Made by a program: the position numbers and the translations under genes
Assembly (NCBI GenBank): GCA_943914555.1
Contig: CALUCM010000016.1
Span: 1-33,417 of the forward strand
DNA: 33,417 bases
Origin: an uncultured Francisella sp.
GTDB taxonomy: Bacteria; Pseudomonadota; Gammaproteobacteria; Burkholderiales; Neisseriaceae
Direction of reading: 5' to 3'
In this document: positions 1-8,347 of the stretch, one piece after another
Position numbering within the stretch: the stretch's first letter is position 1
Layout of the letters: every line of letters begins with the position of its first letter
The notes under the pieces: model-generated
What the model was told of the DNA's origin: nothing
Database searches by the model: none
The model's input: only the letters and a program-made list of their open reading frames with translations

Positions 1-3
1 GAT

Positions 4-32
4 TTAGCCTCTATTAATAAAGAGCTTATAAT
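4..32 (+). promoter_or_regulatory. Possible sigma70 promoter for the panP-aroC-xthA run
   Basis: A perfect TATAAT lies at 27-32, with TTAGCC (3 of 6 matches to the -35 consensus) at 4-9 and a 17-base spacer. Transcription would start near 39-40 and leave a leader of under 30 bases before the first gene. The -10 is strong and the -35 weak. The window edge hides the upstream context. Confidence 0.35.
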
Positions 33-66
33 GACGCTTTTTTGTTAATGATGTTTGTTGTTAATT

Positions 67-1569
67 ATGAAAACAATGATGGATTTTTTTGATCATAAAA
101 ATATACATCTTCATGATATAGAGAAAATATGTGCTTTAATTCGAGATTTTTATTCTGCCAGAGATAGAGATTTTCCAGTTAGTTCTACTTGTTTAGAAAA
201 AGCTTTCAAGGAGAATTTATTAAGTGGAAAAAATTCATTAGATGACTATCTGGATTATCTTAAAGATAGATTACTGCCTTATGCCAGTCATCTGCATAAT
301 GGTGGATTTATGGGGCACATGACTTCTATTCTACCTTATTATATGGTGATGCTGGCCCCTATAGTTGTGGCTTGCAATCAAAATGTATTAAAAACAGAGA
401 CCAGTCGAATATTAACCGCACATGAAAGAGAAATGATTGGGCGGTTTCATCGACTAATCTATGAGCAAAGTCAAAGTTTTTATCAAAAAGAAACACACAA
501 CCAGTACCTTAGTCTGGGATTTATGACAGGAGGAGGTACACTTTCAAATCTAACAGCCATTTATACGGCGCTCAATAATTCTGCTGATATCCAAGGAAAT
601 CGACTGAAATATTGGTTAAAAAAAGGAAAAACAGATGTGGTGATGATTGGCTCAGAGATATTACATTACTCTTTTGCAAAAATTGCGCAGTTAACTGGTG
701 TAAACTGGCTAAAATGTCCTGTAACTCCTTCTTTTCAAATAGATATTTTTTGTCTAAAAGAGCTAGTTGCTCAGTGCCGAGCCGACAATAAAAAGATAGT
801 GGCTATTATTGGTGTGGCAGGCAGTACTGATGTGGGTGCGATTGATGATTTATTTTCTCTTTCCCAGATTGCCCAACAAGAACAAGCTCATTTTCATGTG
901 GATGCAGCTTGGGGGGGTGCGTTTATTTTGAGCCAAAAATATCGACATCTACTCTCAGGATTAGCACATGCCGATACAGTGACTTTGGATGGGCACAAGC
1001 AATTAATGCTACCCATGGGTTCAGGTATGATTTTCTTTAAAGATCCAAAATTAGCTAGAGTAAATATGCAACATGCACCTTATGCTGTACGTGAAGACTC
1101 TTGTGATATTGGGCGGTTCACGATAGAAGGCTCTCGCGCTGCCAATAGTATTTACCTAGATGTTTTGTTATCGTTAATCGGTGAAAAAGGGATGGATGAG
1201 ATTTTGCAGCATAGTATGGCCAATACGCATTATTTGGTACAGCAGATTAAAAGTTCACCAGCTTTTGAATTGATGGTTGAGCCACCATTAAATATTGTAT
1301 TATACCGTTATATACCTGTTTCATTAAGAGGTAAACATTTAACTCAAAAAGATAACGAAAAAATTAGCACAGTCAATGAGCAGTTACAAGAACAACAAAA
1401 AAAACAAGGTAAAACTTTTGTATCTCGCAGCAAACGCTCTTTTGCAGGAAATCCAAGGCAAGCCTATAGTGTACTACGTGCTGTTATGTTTAATCCTTTG
1501 ATTAGGCCAGCAGATATTGATGAACTGTTAGAGGAACAGCAGCGCATGGGAAATGCAATTGCTGTTTGA
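67..1569 (+). CDS. panP: PLP-dependent decarboxylase, PanP-like (putative aspartate 1-decarboxylase)
   Basis: Cytosolic group II PLP-dependent decarboxylase of 500 aa. The best family fit is the PanP type, which is thought to turn aspartate into beta-alanine for pantothenate/CoA in gammaproteobacteria lacking PanD. Visible marks are the N-terminal segment GFMGHMTS with the NQN and ETSR motifs, the cofactor-phosphate loop TGGGTLSN, the HVDAAWGG strand whose Asp contacts the pyridine nitrogen, and the Schiff-base lysine in DGHK at residue 311. The frame is open from a TTG at 55, but ATG 67 is preferred; no clear Shine-Dalgarno supports either. Known PanP proteins are somewhat longer (about 540 aa). 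aroC follows after 51 bases on the same strand. Other amino acid decarboxylases (glutamate, tyrosine) share the fold, so the substrate is inferred from family resemblance. Confidence 0.75.
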   Translation: MKTMMDFFDHKNIHLHDIEKICALIRDFYSARDRDFPVSSTCLEKAFKENLLSGKNSLDDYLDYLKDRLLPYASHLHNGGFMGHMTSILPYYMVMLAPIVVACNQNVLKTETSRILTAHEREMIGRFHRLIYEQSQSFYQKETHNQYLSLGFMTGGGTLSNLTAIYTALNNSADIQGNRLKYWLKKGKTDVVMIGSEILHYSFAKIAQLTGVNWLKCPVTPSFQIDIFCLKELVAQCRADNKKIVAIIGVAGSTDVGAIDDLFSLSQIAQQEQAHFHVDAAWGGAFILSQKYRHLLSGLAHADTVTLDGHKQLMLPMGSGMIFFKDPKLARVNMQHAPYAVREDSCDIGRFTIEGSRAANSIYLDVLLSLIGEKGMDEILQHSMANTHYLVQQIKSSPAFELMVEPPLNIVLYRYIPVSLRGKHLTQKDNEKISTVNEQLQEQQKKQGKTFVSRSKRSFAGNPRQAYSVLRAVMFNPLIRPADIDELLEEQQRMGNAIAV

Positions 1570-1620
1570 ATGAGAAGATTCTGCTACATTATATTAGAAT
1601 ATTAAAGAAAGTGGGAAAAT

Positions 1621-2697
1621 ATGGCGGGAAACAGCATTGGACAGTTGTTTAAGGTTACAACTTTTGGCGAAAGTCATGGCCTTGCTTTGGGCTGCATAAT
1701 TGATGGTTGCCCACCTGGGTTATATATTGATATTGATTTTATTCAACAAGAATTAGATTGTCGTAAGCCAGGAACTTCACGCTTTGTGTCGCAACGTAAA
1801 GAAAATGACCGAGTTGAAATTGTTTCTGGGGTGTTTGAGCAACATAGTACGGGTACACCGATTGCGCTTATTATCCATAATCACGACCAACGCAGCCAGG
1901 ACTATACCAAAATCAAAGAAGTTTTTCGTCCTGGACATGCAGATTATGTTTATTGGCTTAAATATGCTGGTATTCGCGATTATCGCGGAGGTGGACGCGC
2001 TTCTGCGCGCGAAACAGTGGCGCGTGTGGCAGCAGGTGCCATTGCCAAGCTGTGGTTGAGAGAGAATTTTAATACGTTAATTCAAGCACATGTGACACAG
2101 ATTGGTTCACTTATCATTCGTTTTGAAGATGAAAAGTATATTACAGAGAATCCCTTCTTTGTTGCAAATACTTCGCAACTAAGCGAGATTGAGAATTATC
2201 TTAAGCAAATACAGGCAGAGCGTGATTCTATTGGTGCCAAATTAAGAGTGTGTGCACATCATGTGCCAGCAGGATTGGGAGAGCCAGTATTTGATAAATT
2301 AGATGCTAAGCTTGCTTATGCTATGATGGGAATTAACGCAGTTAAAGCAGTAGAAATAGGTGATGGGGTTGACGTGGTGAAAGAGCGGGGTAGTGAGCAT
2401 AGTGATGAAATGAATCAGCAAGGTTTTTTAAGCAATCATGCTGGTGGTATTCTAGGAGGTATCAGTACTGGTCAAGATATTGTGTTGGACTTGTCTTTTA
2501 AACCAACTCCCAGTATTGCGCAGTCGAGGCGATCAGTTAATATTCATGGTGAAGAAGTAATGCTGATGACTAAGGGGCGTCATGATCCATGTGTTGGTCT
2601 TCGTGCTGCACCTATTGCAGAAGCTATGATGGCTTTGGTATTGATCGATCATGCACTACGTTATCGTGGGCAATGCGGTGATTACCGTATGTCGTAA
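1621..2697 (+). CDS. aroC: Chorismate synthase
   Basis: Catalyses the last shikimate-pathway step, 5-enolpyruvylshikimate-3-phosphate to chorismate, with reduced FMN as cofactor. At 358 aa it has normal length. Family signatures are present in order: FGESHG near the N-terminus, the R-P-G-H-A-D and DYRGGGR-S-A-R-E-T segment around residues 102-130 that forms the FMN and phosphate site, GGI-x-GGIS-x-G near 280, and the C-terminal RHDPC-x-x-R-A-x-P-I-A-E-A motif. A purine-rich GAAAGTGGG precedes the ATG. It is probably co-transcribed with the decarboxylase upstream and the nuclease 26 bases downstream. Its product is the substrate of the PheA encoded at 10197-11276. Confidence 0.97.
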   Translation: MAGNSIGQLFKVTTFGESHGLALGCIIDGCPPGLYIDIDFIQQELDCRKPGTSRFVSQRKENDRVEIVSGVFEQHSTGTPIALIIHNHDQRSQDYTKIKEVFRPGHADYVYWLKYAGIRDYRGGGRASARETVARVAAGAIAKLWLRENFNTLIQAHVTQIGSLIIRFEDEKYITENPFFVANTSQLSEIENYLKQIQAERDSIGAKLRVCAHHVPAGLGEPVFDKLDAKLAYAMMGINAVKAVEIGDGVDVVKERGSEHSDEMNQQGFLSNHAGGILGGISTGQDIVLDLSFKPTPSIAQSRRSVNIHGEEVMLMTKGRHDPCVGLRAAPIAEAMMALVLIDHALRYRGQCGDYRMS

Positions 2698-2723
2698 GTT
2701 TTTTAATTGAAGGATATGCTCTA

Positions 2724-3491
2724 TTGAAAATTGCTAGTTGGAATGTTAATTCACTTAAAGTACGTTTACCTGCTGTGTTAAGCTGGCTAAAAACACATCA
2801 AGTCGATGTATTAGCATTGCAAGAATTAAAGCTAGCAAATGAGCTTTTTCCTTATGAGGCTTTTGCTAATATTGGTTACCACGCCGTTGTCAACGGGCAA
2901 AAAACATATAATGGAGTGGCCATTGTTAGTAAAGCTCTTTGTACAGAAGTGATTCGTGATAACCCACATCTAACTGATTCACAGAAGCGAATGATTTGTG
3001 CCAATGTCGGTGGGATCCGTTTGATTAATATTTATGCCGTCAATGGAGAAGCTCTGGAAAGTGATAAATTTTTTTATAAAAAGCGCTGGTATCAAGCGCT
3101 TGAGTTATTTTTAGCTGAGCAAATGCAGCGCTTTGAACAAGTTTTGTTGATGGGAGACTTCAATATTGCTCCGGACGATATTGATGTCTATGATGTCGGT
3201 GTTTGTCATGATCATATTTTATGTTCTAGGGAAGAGAGGCAGTGGTTAAGGCGATTATTGGCTCTTGGATTAAAAGATGGTATGCGTGAATTAATGCCCA
3301 CTGATCCTATGTTTACTTGGTGGGATTACCGTGCCAATGCGTTTAAGCGTAATATGGGTTTACGTATCGATCTTGCTTTAATGAGTGTTACCTTACAAAA
3401 AAAATTACAAGCCGTTTTGGTGGATCGTCTAGAACGAGCTAGAGGACGTCCAAGTGATCATGCTCCTGTGTTATTAGATTTTCAGATGTAA
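2724..3491 (+). CDS. xthA: Exodeoxyribonuclease III family protein (AP endonuclease)
   Basis: Member of the exonuclease/endonuclease/phosphatase fold that cleaves DNA at abasic sites in base excision repair; 255 aa, typical of ExoIII. Motifs in order: SWNVNSLKVR at the start, the metal-ligand Glu in LQELK, NIYAVNGE (usually ...PNG), the catalytic GDFNIAPDDIDVYD, TWWDYRANAFKRNMGLRID, and the terminal SDHAPV with the catalytic Asp-His pair. The start codon is TTG, chosen because AAGGA lies nine bases upstream and because the protein then begins exactly at the conserved MKIASWNVNS; no ATG serves this frame there. It is the third gene of a plus-strand run and meets a tRNA gene tail to tail. Several xth paralogues exist in gammaproteobacteria, so the gene symbol is by family. 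Confidence 0.92.
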   Translation: MKIASWNVNSLKVRLPAVLSWLKTHQVDVLALQELKLANELFPYEAFANIGYHAVVNGQKTYNGVAIVSKALCTEVIRDNPHLTDSQKRMICANVGGIRLINIYAVNGEALESDKFFYKKRWYQALELFLAEQMQRFEQVLLMGDFNIAPDDIDVYDVGVCHDHILCSREERQWLRRLLALGLKDGMRELMPTDPMFTWWDYRANAFKRNMGLRIDLALMSVTLQKKLQAVLVDRLERARGRPSDHAPVLLDFQM

Positions 3492-3506
3492 AGATACTGA
3501 TAAAGT

Positions 3507-3581
3507 TGGTCCCGCCGACAGGAATCGAACCTGTATTTTACGCTTAGGAGGCATACGTTCTATCCATTGAACTACGGCGAG
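3507..3581 (-). tRNA. tRNA-Arg, anticodon CCU
   Basis: A complete cloverleaf reads on the minus strand, 75 nt including an encoded CCA (3507-3509). The acceptor stem CTCGCCG/CGGCGGG pairs over 7 bp with C1-G72 and one U-G wobble at the second pair. The anticodon stem is TATGC/GCGTA, with loop CTCCTAA giving anticodon CCU for AGG codons. The T arm is ACAGG-TTCGATT-CCTGT and the variable loop has 4 nt. It begins only 16 bases after the ispB stop codon, with no room for a normal promoter in the gap, so it is probably cut out of an ispB transcript. It converges with the nuclease gene 15 bases away. Confidence 0.95.
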
Positions 3582-3597
3582 AATTCTAAAAACTTTT

Positions 3598-4572
3598 TCA
3601 ATTAATGCGATTTGTGGAAGCGACCACCAATTCGCAAAGGGTATCAGTATAACGATTTTTAGGCAAAGGCATAAGCGCTTTTTGGGCTTTTTGAGCTAAT
3701 TCATTGACCACATTACGACAATAATCTAGGGCATTGGATTGATGGATATAAGCACTGATTTGCATAAAATGTTTATGATCAGCATGTTTAAGAGCATATT
3801 TAATGGTCTTTTTTGCTTCTTGGCTCCCATGTTGCAATAGATAGATAAGAGGTAAAGTGGCTTTGCCTTCAGCCAAATCATCTCCAACATTTTTACCAAT
3901 AGTATCGCTATCTCCGACATAGTCTAATAAATCATCAACGATTTGAAAAATTAAACCAAGATAGCGACCATATTCCTTTAAAGCATGTTGATGTTCTGGT
4001 GAGGCATGGGCTAGAATTGCTGCAATCTCAGCTGCTGCTTCAAATAGTTTTGCTGTTTTATTTTCAATGACCTGCATATATTCATTTTGAGTTAGCTCAG
4101 TATTGCCAATATTCATTAACTGCATCACTTCACCGCTAGCAATAATATTGGTAGCATCAGACATAATACGCATTAATGGCAAAGATTGGGCAGATACCAT
4201 GAGTTGAAAGGCACGCGTGTACAGGAAATCACCCACCAATACAGCAGCCGCGTTACCAAAAAGAAGATTGGCCGTTGATTGACCTCGACGAAGATCGCTT
4301 TGATCAACCACATCGTCATGTAGTAAGGTAGAGGTATGGATAAATTCGATCATTGCTGCTTGTTGATAAAGAATGATTTCATTAAAATTTAACGCCTTAC
4401 CAGCCAAAATAGTGGTGATAGGACGCAAACGTTTACCGCCTGAAGAAATAATGTGGGCGCCAATCTGGTTGATAAGCGCCACATCTGAGATGACCTGTGA
4501 ACAAATAATTGCATTGATCTTCTGAATATCAGCAGCATGCTCTTCTCTAAAATAATCAATATCTTGATACAT
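3598..4572 (-). CDS. ispB: Polyprenyl (octaprenyl) diphosphate synthase
   Basis: Trans-isoprenyl diphosphate synthase, 324 aa, which extends farnesyl diphosphate with isopentenyl diphosphate to make the ubiquinone/menaquinone side chain. The first aspartate-rich motif is DDVVD at residues 86-90, followed by the conserved RRG. The second is DDLLD at 212-216, and GGKRLRP near residue 45 binds pyrophosphate. The ATG follows AAGGTGATG, whose leading TAA is the stop codon of leuB, so the two genes are closely coupled (15 bases apart). Product chain length (C40 or other) cannot be read from these motifs. A tRNA-Arg gene lies directly downstream. Confidence 0.93.
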   Translation of the reverse strand: MYQDIDYFREEHAADIQKINAIICSQVISDVALINQIGAHIISSGGKRLRPITTILAGKALNFNEIILYQQAAMIEFIHTSTLLHDDVVDQSDLRRGQSTANLLFGNAAAVLVGDFLYTRAFQLMVSAQSLPLMRIMSDATNIIASGEVMQLMNIGNTELTQNEYMQVIENKTAKLFEAAAEIAAILAHASPEHQHALKEYGRYLGLIFQIVDDLLDYVGDSDTIGKNVGDDLAEGKATLPLIYLLQHGSQEAKKTIKYALKHADHKHFMQISAYIHQSNALDYCRNVVNELAQKAQKALMPLPKNRYTDTLCELVVASTNRIN

Positions 4573-4587
4573 GAGGATGTCATCACC

Positions 4588-5679
4588 TTAATGTTTGTCT
4601 AAGTGAAGTCGCATACTGTCTCTGACCATAGTGCCCATGGCTGAACAACTGATTTTTTCTGTACCTAGGGTATGAATATCAACCGTGCGCTTGCCAGATT
4701 GCAATACTTCATTAATCGCATTTTCCAAATGATTAGCCAGTTGATGTTCATGCAGACTATGGCGTAATAACAATGCCAGTGATAATAAAGTAGCCAAAGG
4801 ATTAGCCTTATCTGTACCAGCAATATCAGGAGCCGAACCATGTGCTGGCTCGTATAATCCTTTACCTTGTCCATTTAAGGATGCAGAAGGCAATAATCCA
4901 ATGGAACCAGTTAACGCTGCACCCAGATCAGAAAGAATATCTCCAAAAAGATTACCAGTGAGCAATACATCAAATTGCGTGGGACAAAGCACCATTTGCA
5001 TGGCAGCATTATCAACATAAAGATGATTTACTGTGACATCAGGATATTCTTGACTGACTTCATTTACTATTTGGCGCCACAGCTCCGTTGTTTCCAAGAC
5101 ATTAGCTTTATCAACAGAGGTTAATTGTTTATGACGCTCTTTAGCAATGTTAAAAGCCATTTGGGCAATTCGCCTGATTTCGGCTTCACTATAGCGCATG
5201 GTATTAAAGCCTATTTTTTCTCCTTGATCACCGCGCATAAAACCGCGAGGTTTACCAAAATAGATGTCCCCTGTGAGCTCACGCACAATTAGCATATCCA
5301 TATGCTCAATAATGCTTTCTTTTAAAGGAGAGCTATTCATTAAGCATGGAAAAATGCGGATAGGGCGCAAATTGGTAAATAAGTCAAAGCATTGCCGAAT
5401 AGCCAACAATCCTCTTTCTGGACGTAACTCGCGTGCTAGATTTTCGTATTGAGGATGACCCACTGCTCCTAATAGGATTGCATCTGCTTGCTGTGCTTGT
5501 AATCGAGTAGTTTCAGGAAAGGGATATCCATATTGCTCATAAGCACTGCCCCCTAAAACACCATATTCATATTCGATGGCAAGGCCTTCTTGCTGCAGTA
5601 ATTCAATTATTTTAATTGCTTGGGCAGTAATTTCTGGGCCGATACCATCTCCTGGCAATACAAGTATTTTAGCTGACAT
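4588..5679 (-). CDS. leuB: 3-isopropylmalate dehydrogenase
   Basis: NAD-dependent oxidative decarboxylation of 3-isopropylmalate, third step of leucine biosynthesis; 363 aa, normal length. Signatures are LPGDGIGPEI at the N-terminus, the substrate-binding LRPERGLLAIR and NLRPIR arginines, RELTGDIYFG, the lysine of DKANVLE, and the long C-terminal stretch DVLLTGNLFGDILSDL with metal-ligand aspartates, then GLLPSASL and EPAHGSAPDIAG. The segment ETTELWR replaces the more usual ESSxLWR. No leuA, leuC or leuD neighbour is in the window; the gene sits alone between pnp and ispB. No strong Shine-Dalgarno precedes the ATG. Tartrate and isocitrate dehydrogenases are relatives, but the motif set fits LeuB best. 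Confidence 0.94.
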   Translation of the reverse strand: MSAKILVLPGDGIGPEITAQAIKIIELLQQEGLAIEYEYGVLGGSAYEQYGYPFPETTRLQAQQADAILLGAVGHPQYENLARELRPERGLLAIRQCFDLFTNLRPIRIFPCLMNSSPLKESIIEHMDMLIVRELTGDIYFGKPRGFMRGDQGEKIGFNTMRYSEAEIRRIAQMAFNIAKERHKQLTSVDKANVLETTELWRQIVNEVSQEYPDVTVNHLYVDNAAMQMVLCPTQFDVLLTGNLFGDILSDLGAALTGSIGLLPSASLNGQGKGLYEPAHGSAPDIAGTDKANPLATLLSLALLLRHSLHEHQLANHLENAINEVLQSGKRTVDIHTLGTEKISCSAMGTMVRDSMRLHLDKH

Positions 5680-5709
5680 GGGTGGTAAAATCTTTATTAT
5701 TAAAGCGCC

Positions 5710-5738
5710 ATTATACTATGGACAATTACTTTGTTGAG
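5710..5738 (-). promoter_or_regulatory. Possible promoter for leuB-ispB-tRNA
   Basis: The 144-base gap between pnp and leuB holds a perfect TATAAT on the minus strand (plus coordinates 5710-5715), 31 bases before the leuB start. The hexamer 17 bases upstream, CTCAAC, is a poor -35. No GC-rich terminator for pnp is visible in this gap. leuB-ispB may therefore have a weak promoter of its own or depend on read-through. Confidence 0.3.
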
Positions 5739-5823
5739 TAAGACAAACGTTGAAACACTGCACAAAGTATCAATCCTCGGTATTCATTAATTGAAATTAA
5801 TCACAATTGAAACAAGTGTATTA

Positions 5824-7920
5824 TTAAGGCTTAGGCAGCAGCGCTTTGATAGATAGCTTGATCCTTCCACGGTCGTCTCTATCTAATACTTTAACGGTCA
5901 CAATATCGCCCACTTTGAGATGATCATTTACATCGTTTACCCGCTCATGGACAATTTGACTAATATGCACCAATCCATCTTGACCAGGTAATATCTCAAC
6001 AATAGCACCAACATTATTATCTAAGATTTTAACCACCCGACCTTCATAAACGCCATTAATTTCTACTTCTGCAGTCAATTCTTTGATTTTAGCGCAAGCA
6101 GCATCAGCATCTTCTTGCGAAGTGGCAGCAATGACCACAGTGCCATCTTCAGCGATATTGATTTCAGTATTAGTTTCCTTAATCAAAGCGCGGATTGTTT
6201 CTCCACCTTTACCAATTACATCGCGAATTTTCTCTGGGTTAATTTTGAGAGTGTATAAACGAGGAGCATACTGCGATAAATCTTGCGCCTCTTTTACTGC
6301 TGCTTGCATTTGGTTTAAAATATGGATGCGGCCTTCTTTGGCTTGTTGCAAAGCAATTTGCATGATTTCTTTAGTAATACCTTGAATCTTGATATCCATC
6401 TGTAAAGCAGTCACACCCTTGACACTTCCTGCAACCTTAAAATCCATATCCCCTAAATGATCTTCATCTCCTAAGATATCGGTTAGTACAGCAAATTTAT
6501 TGCCTTGCAAAATTAATCCCATGGCAATACCAGCAACATGATATTTTAGAGGGACCCCTGCTGATAATAAAGATAAACAGCCACCGCATACAGTTGCCAT
6601 TGAACTAGAACCATTGGATTCAGTAATTTCAGAAACCACGCGGATCGTGTAATTAAAATCATCCGCATGCGGCATAGCAGCTGCTAAGGCTCTCTTTGCT
6701 AAACGCCCGTGACCAATCTCTCTTCGTTTAGGCACGCCAATGCGACCGATTTCACCTGTTGAATAAGGAGGAAAGTTGTAATGCAATAAGAAGCGGTCAG
6801 TTGTAGTATCACTTAAAGAGTCAATCACCTGTTCATCTTTTTGTGTCCCCAATGTGGTGGTCACAATAGCTTGTGTTTCACCACGTGTGAACAAAGCAGA
6901 ACCATGCACTCGGGGTAGAAAATTTGTTTGAATATTGATCGGGCGTACCGTGCGAGTATCTCTACCATCAATTCTCGGTTCTCCAGCAATAATTTTGCCT
7001 CTGACCACATTGGCTTCTAAGCTTTTGAAAATAGATTGAATTTCATTACGACGTAAAGTTGTAGTATCTTCGGTGATTAAATGATCTTCCACGATCTGCC
7101 AGGCATCTTTTAAATGCGCTGAGCGCAGAGGTTTCTCACGAATTTGAAAAGCAGCTTCGATTTTATCTTGTACAAGATCCTGAACTTTTTGAACCAATTC
7201 ATTGTCTTGCTCTTTGGTTTGCCAATCCCAAAGTATAGGATTGACTTTGTTAGCAAACTCATTAATTGCAGTAATGGCTGCTTGCATCTCTTGATGACCA
7301 AACATTACCGCTGCTAACATTTCATCTTCAGTAAGTTCATCTGCTTCAGATTCCACCATCAACACTGCTTGTTCTGTACCGGCAACCACAAGGTTAAGAC
7401 GAGAAGTTTTTAATTCACTAACTCCAGGATTTAATATGTATTCGCCGTTAATGTAAGCAACACGCGCAGCACCAATGGGACCAGCAAATGGCACACCTGA
7501 CAAAGTTAAGGCGGCAGAAGCCCCTAAAATAGCTGGGATATCTGGATCGATTTCAGGATCGGCAGAAAGTACTATAGCTACAATCTGGATATCATGATAA
7601 AAACCTGCTGGGAAAAGTGGACGAATTGGTCTGTCGATGAGACGGCTGGTCAAGATCTCTTTTTCACTTTGTTTGCCTTCGCGTTTAAAAAAACCGCCAG
7701 GTATTTTGCCGCCAGCATAAGCGCGCTCAAAATAATCCACTGTTAGCGGAAAAAAATCTTGCCCCTCTTTAATATTTTTGTCTGCCACGACTGTGACCAG
7801 TAGTACAGTATCGCCCATACTAATTTTGACAGCACCTGAAGCTTGTCTTGCAAGCTCACCTGTTTCCATGATCACTTGATGTGTGCCATATTGAAAACTT
7901 TTACTTATTTTGTTAAACAT
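5824..7920 (-). CDS. pnp: Polyribonucleotide nucleotidyltransferase (PNPase)
   Basis: Phosphorolytic 3'-to-5' exoribonuclease, trimeric and a partner of the RNA degradosome; 698 aa from the chosen start. Order: two RNase PH-like core domains separated by an all-alpha segment (about residues 1-550), a KH domain with the GxxG loop in DVIGKGGETI (about 555-610), and an S1 domain (about 620-690) with GAIVEILPGQDGLVHIS. The open frame extends upstream to a TTG at 7938, but the ATG at 7920 has AAGGA six bases before it and gives the conserved start MFNKISKSFQYG, so 7920 is used. It follows rpsO, as in most bacteria. A long potential stem lies just upstream (7944-8002), suggesting leader-mediated autoregulation like that known for E. 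coli pnp. Confidence 0.97.
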   Translation of the reverse strand: MFNKISKSFQYGTHQVIMETGELARQASGAVKISMGDTVLLVTVVADKNIKEGQDFFPLTVDYFERAYAGGKIPGGFFKREGKQSEKEILTSRLIDRPIRPLFPAGFYHDIQIVAIVLSADPEIDPDIPAILGASAALTLSGVPFAGPIGAARVAYINGEYILNPGVSELKTSRLNLVVAGTEQAVLMVESEADELTEDEMLAAVMFGHQEMQAAITAINEFANKVNPILWDWQTKEQDNELVQKVQDLVQDKIEAAFQIREKPLRSAHLKDAWQIVEDHLITEDTTTLRRNEIQSIFKSLEANVVRGKIIAGEPRIDGRDTRTVRPINIQTNFLPRVHGSALFTRGETQAIVTTTLGTQKDEQVIDSLSDTTTDRFLLHYNFPPYSTGEIGRIGVPKRREIGHGRLAKRALAAAMPHADDFNYTIRVVSEITESNGSSSMATVCGGCLSLLSAGVPLKYHVAGIAMGLILQGNKFAVLTDILGDEDHLGDMDFKVAGSVKGVTALQMDIKIQGITKEIMQIALQQAKEGRIHILNQMQAAVKEAQDLSQYAPRLYTLKINPEKIRDVIGKGGETIRALIKETNTEINIAEDGTVVIAATSQEDADAACAKIKELTAEVEINGVYEGRVVKILDNNVGAIVEILPGQDGLVHISQIVHERVNDVNDHLKVGDIVTVKVLDRDDRGRIKLSIKALLPKP

Positions 7921-7943
7921 CTTAAATCCTTGTGACAATGCAG

Positions 7944-8002
7944 GACGACAGTAGGTAGAATAATCTGTACATTTATCATTAAGAAATCAGCCACCTGTCA
8001 TC
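7944..8002 (-). promoter_or_regulatory. Long stem-loop in the pnp leader (candidate RNase III/PNPase autoregulatory site)
   Basis: On the minus strand GATGACAGGTGG (plus 7991-8002) pairs with CTACC plus TGTCGTC (plus 7944-7958). That gives 12 base pairs with two G-U pairs and a 3-base TAC bulge, closing a loop of about 32 bases. The stem ends 12 bases upstream of the AAGGA ribosome-binding site of pnp. In E. coli, RNase III cuts a leader stem at the equivalent place and PNPase then destabilises its own mRNA. Assigning that role here is inference from position and shape. Confidence 0.5.
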
Positions 8003-8006
8003 TTTT

Positions 8007-8039
8007 AAAAAAATCGCCACTGAGAGTATCAGTGACGAT
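8007..8039 (-). terminator. Rho-independent terminator between rpsO and pnp
   Basis: On the minus strand, ATCGTCACTGA pairs with TCAGTGGCGAT (11 bp, one G-U pair) around the 5-base loop TACTC, followed by seven T residues. It starts 17 bases after the rpsO stop codon. E. coli has a terminator at the same place (t1), through which part of the transcription continues into pnp. Confidence 0.85.
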
Positions 8040-8055
8040 ATTGAAAAAAGGTGAA

Positions 8056-8325
8056 TTATTTACGCAGACCCAGACGTTTAATGACATCACGATATAAGTT
8101 AAGATCAGTATTTTTAAGATAACTTAATAACCTTCTGCGTTTACTAACCATCTTTAACAGTCCACGACGGCTATGGTGGTCTTTACTATGCGTTTTGAAA
8201 TGTTCTGTGAGACTATTAATACGATAGGTTAATAAAGCAATTTGTACCTCACTTGATCCAGTATCACCATCTTTTCTTTGAAATTCTTTGACAATCTCTT
8301 GTTTGCGCTCTGTATTTAACGCCAT
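8056..8325 (-). CDS. rpsO: 30S ribosomal protein S15
   Basis: Small-subunit primary binding protein, 89 aa as in E. coli, which binds 16S rRNA helices 20-22 in the central domain. It matches S15 along its length: EFQRKDGDTGSSEVQIALLT, the loop SLTEHFKTHSKDHHSRRGLL, and KRRRLLSYLK near the C-terminus. AGGAG lies nine bases before the ATG. Order is truB-rpsO-pnp, as expected. The 77-base gap after truB can fold into two adjacent hairpins, listed separately, which could be an S15 feedback operator. Confidence 0.98.
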   Translation of the reverse strand: MALNTERKQEIVKEFQRKDGDTGSSEVQIALLTYRINSLTEHFKTHSKDHHSRRGLLKMVSKRRRLLSYLKNTDLNLYRDVIKRLGLRK

Positions 8326-8347
8326 TTATGTATACTCCTGAATATAA

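Noticed and set aside
1784..2059. 91-codon open frame inside aroC on the same strand
   Set aside because: It lies wholly within the well-conserved aroC coding sequence in another frame, has no ribosome-binding site and shows no protein-like pattern.
7921..7938. TTG-initiated N-terminal extension of PNPase
   Set aside because: The extension contains the AAGGA ribosome-binding site of the downstream ATG, and the ATG product starts exactly where the family does.
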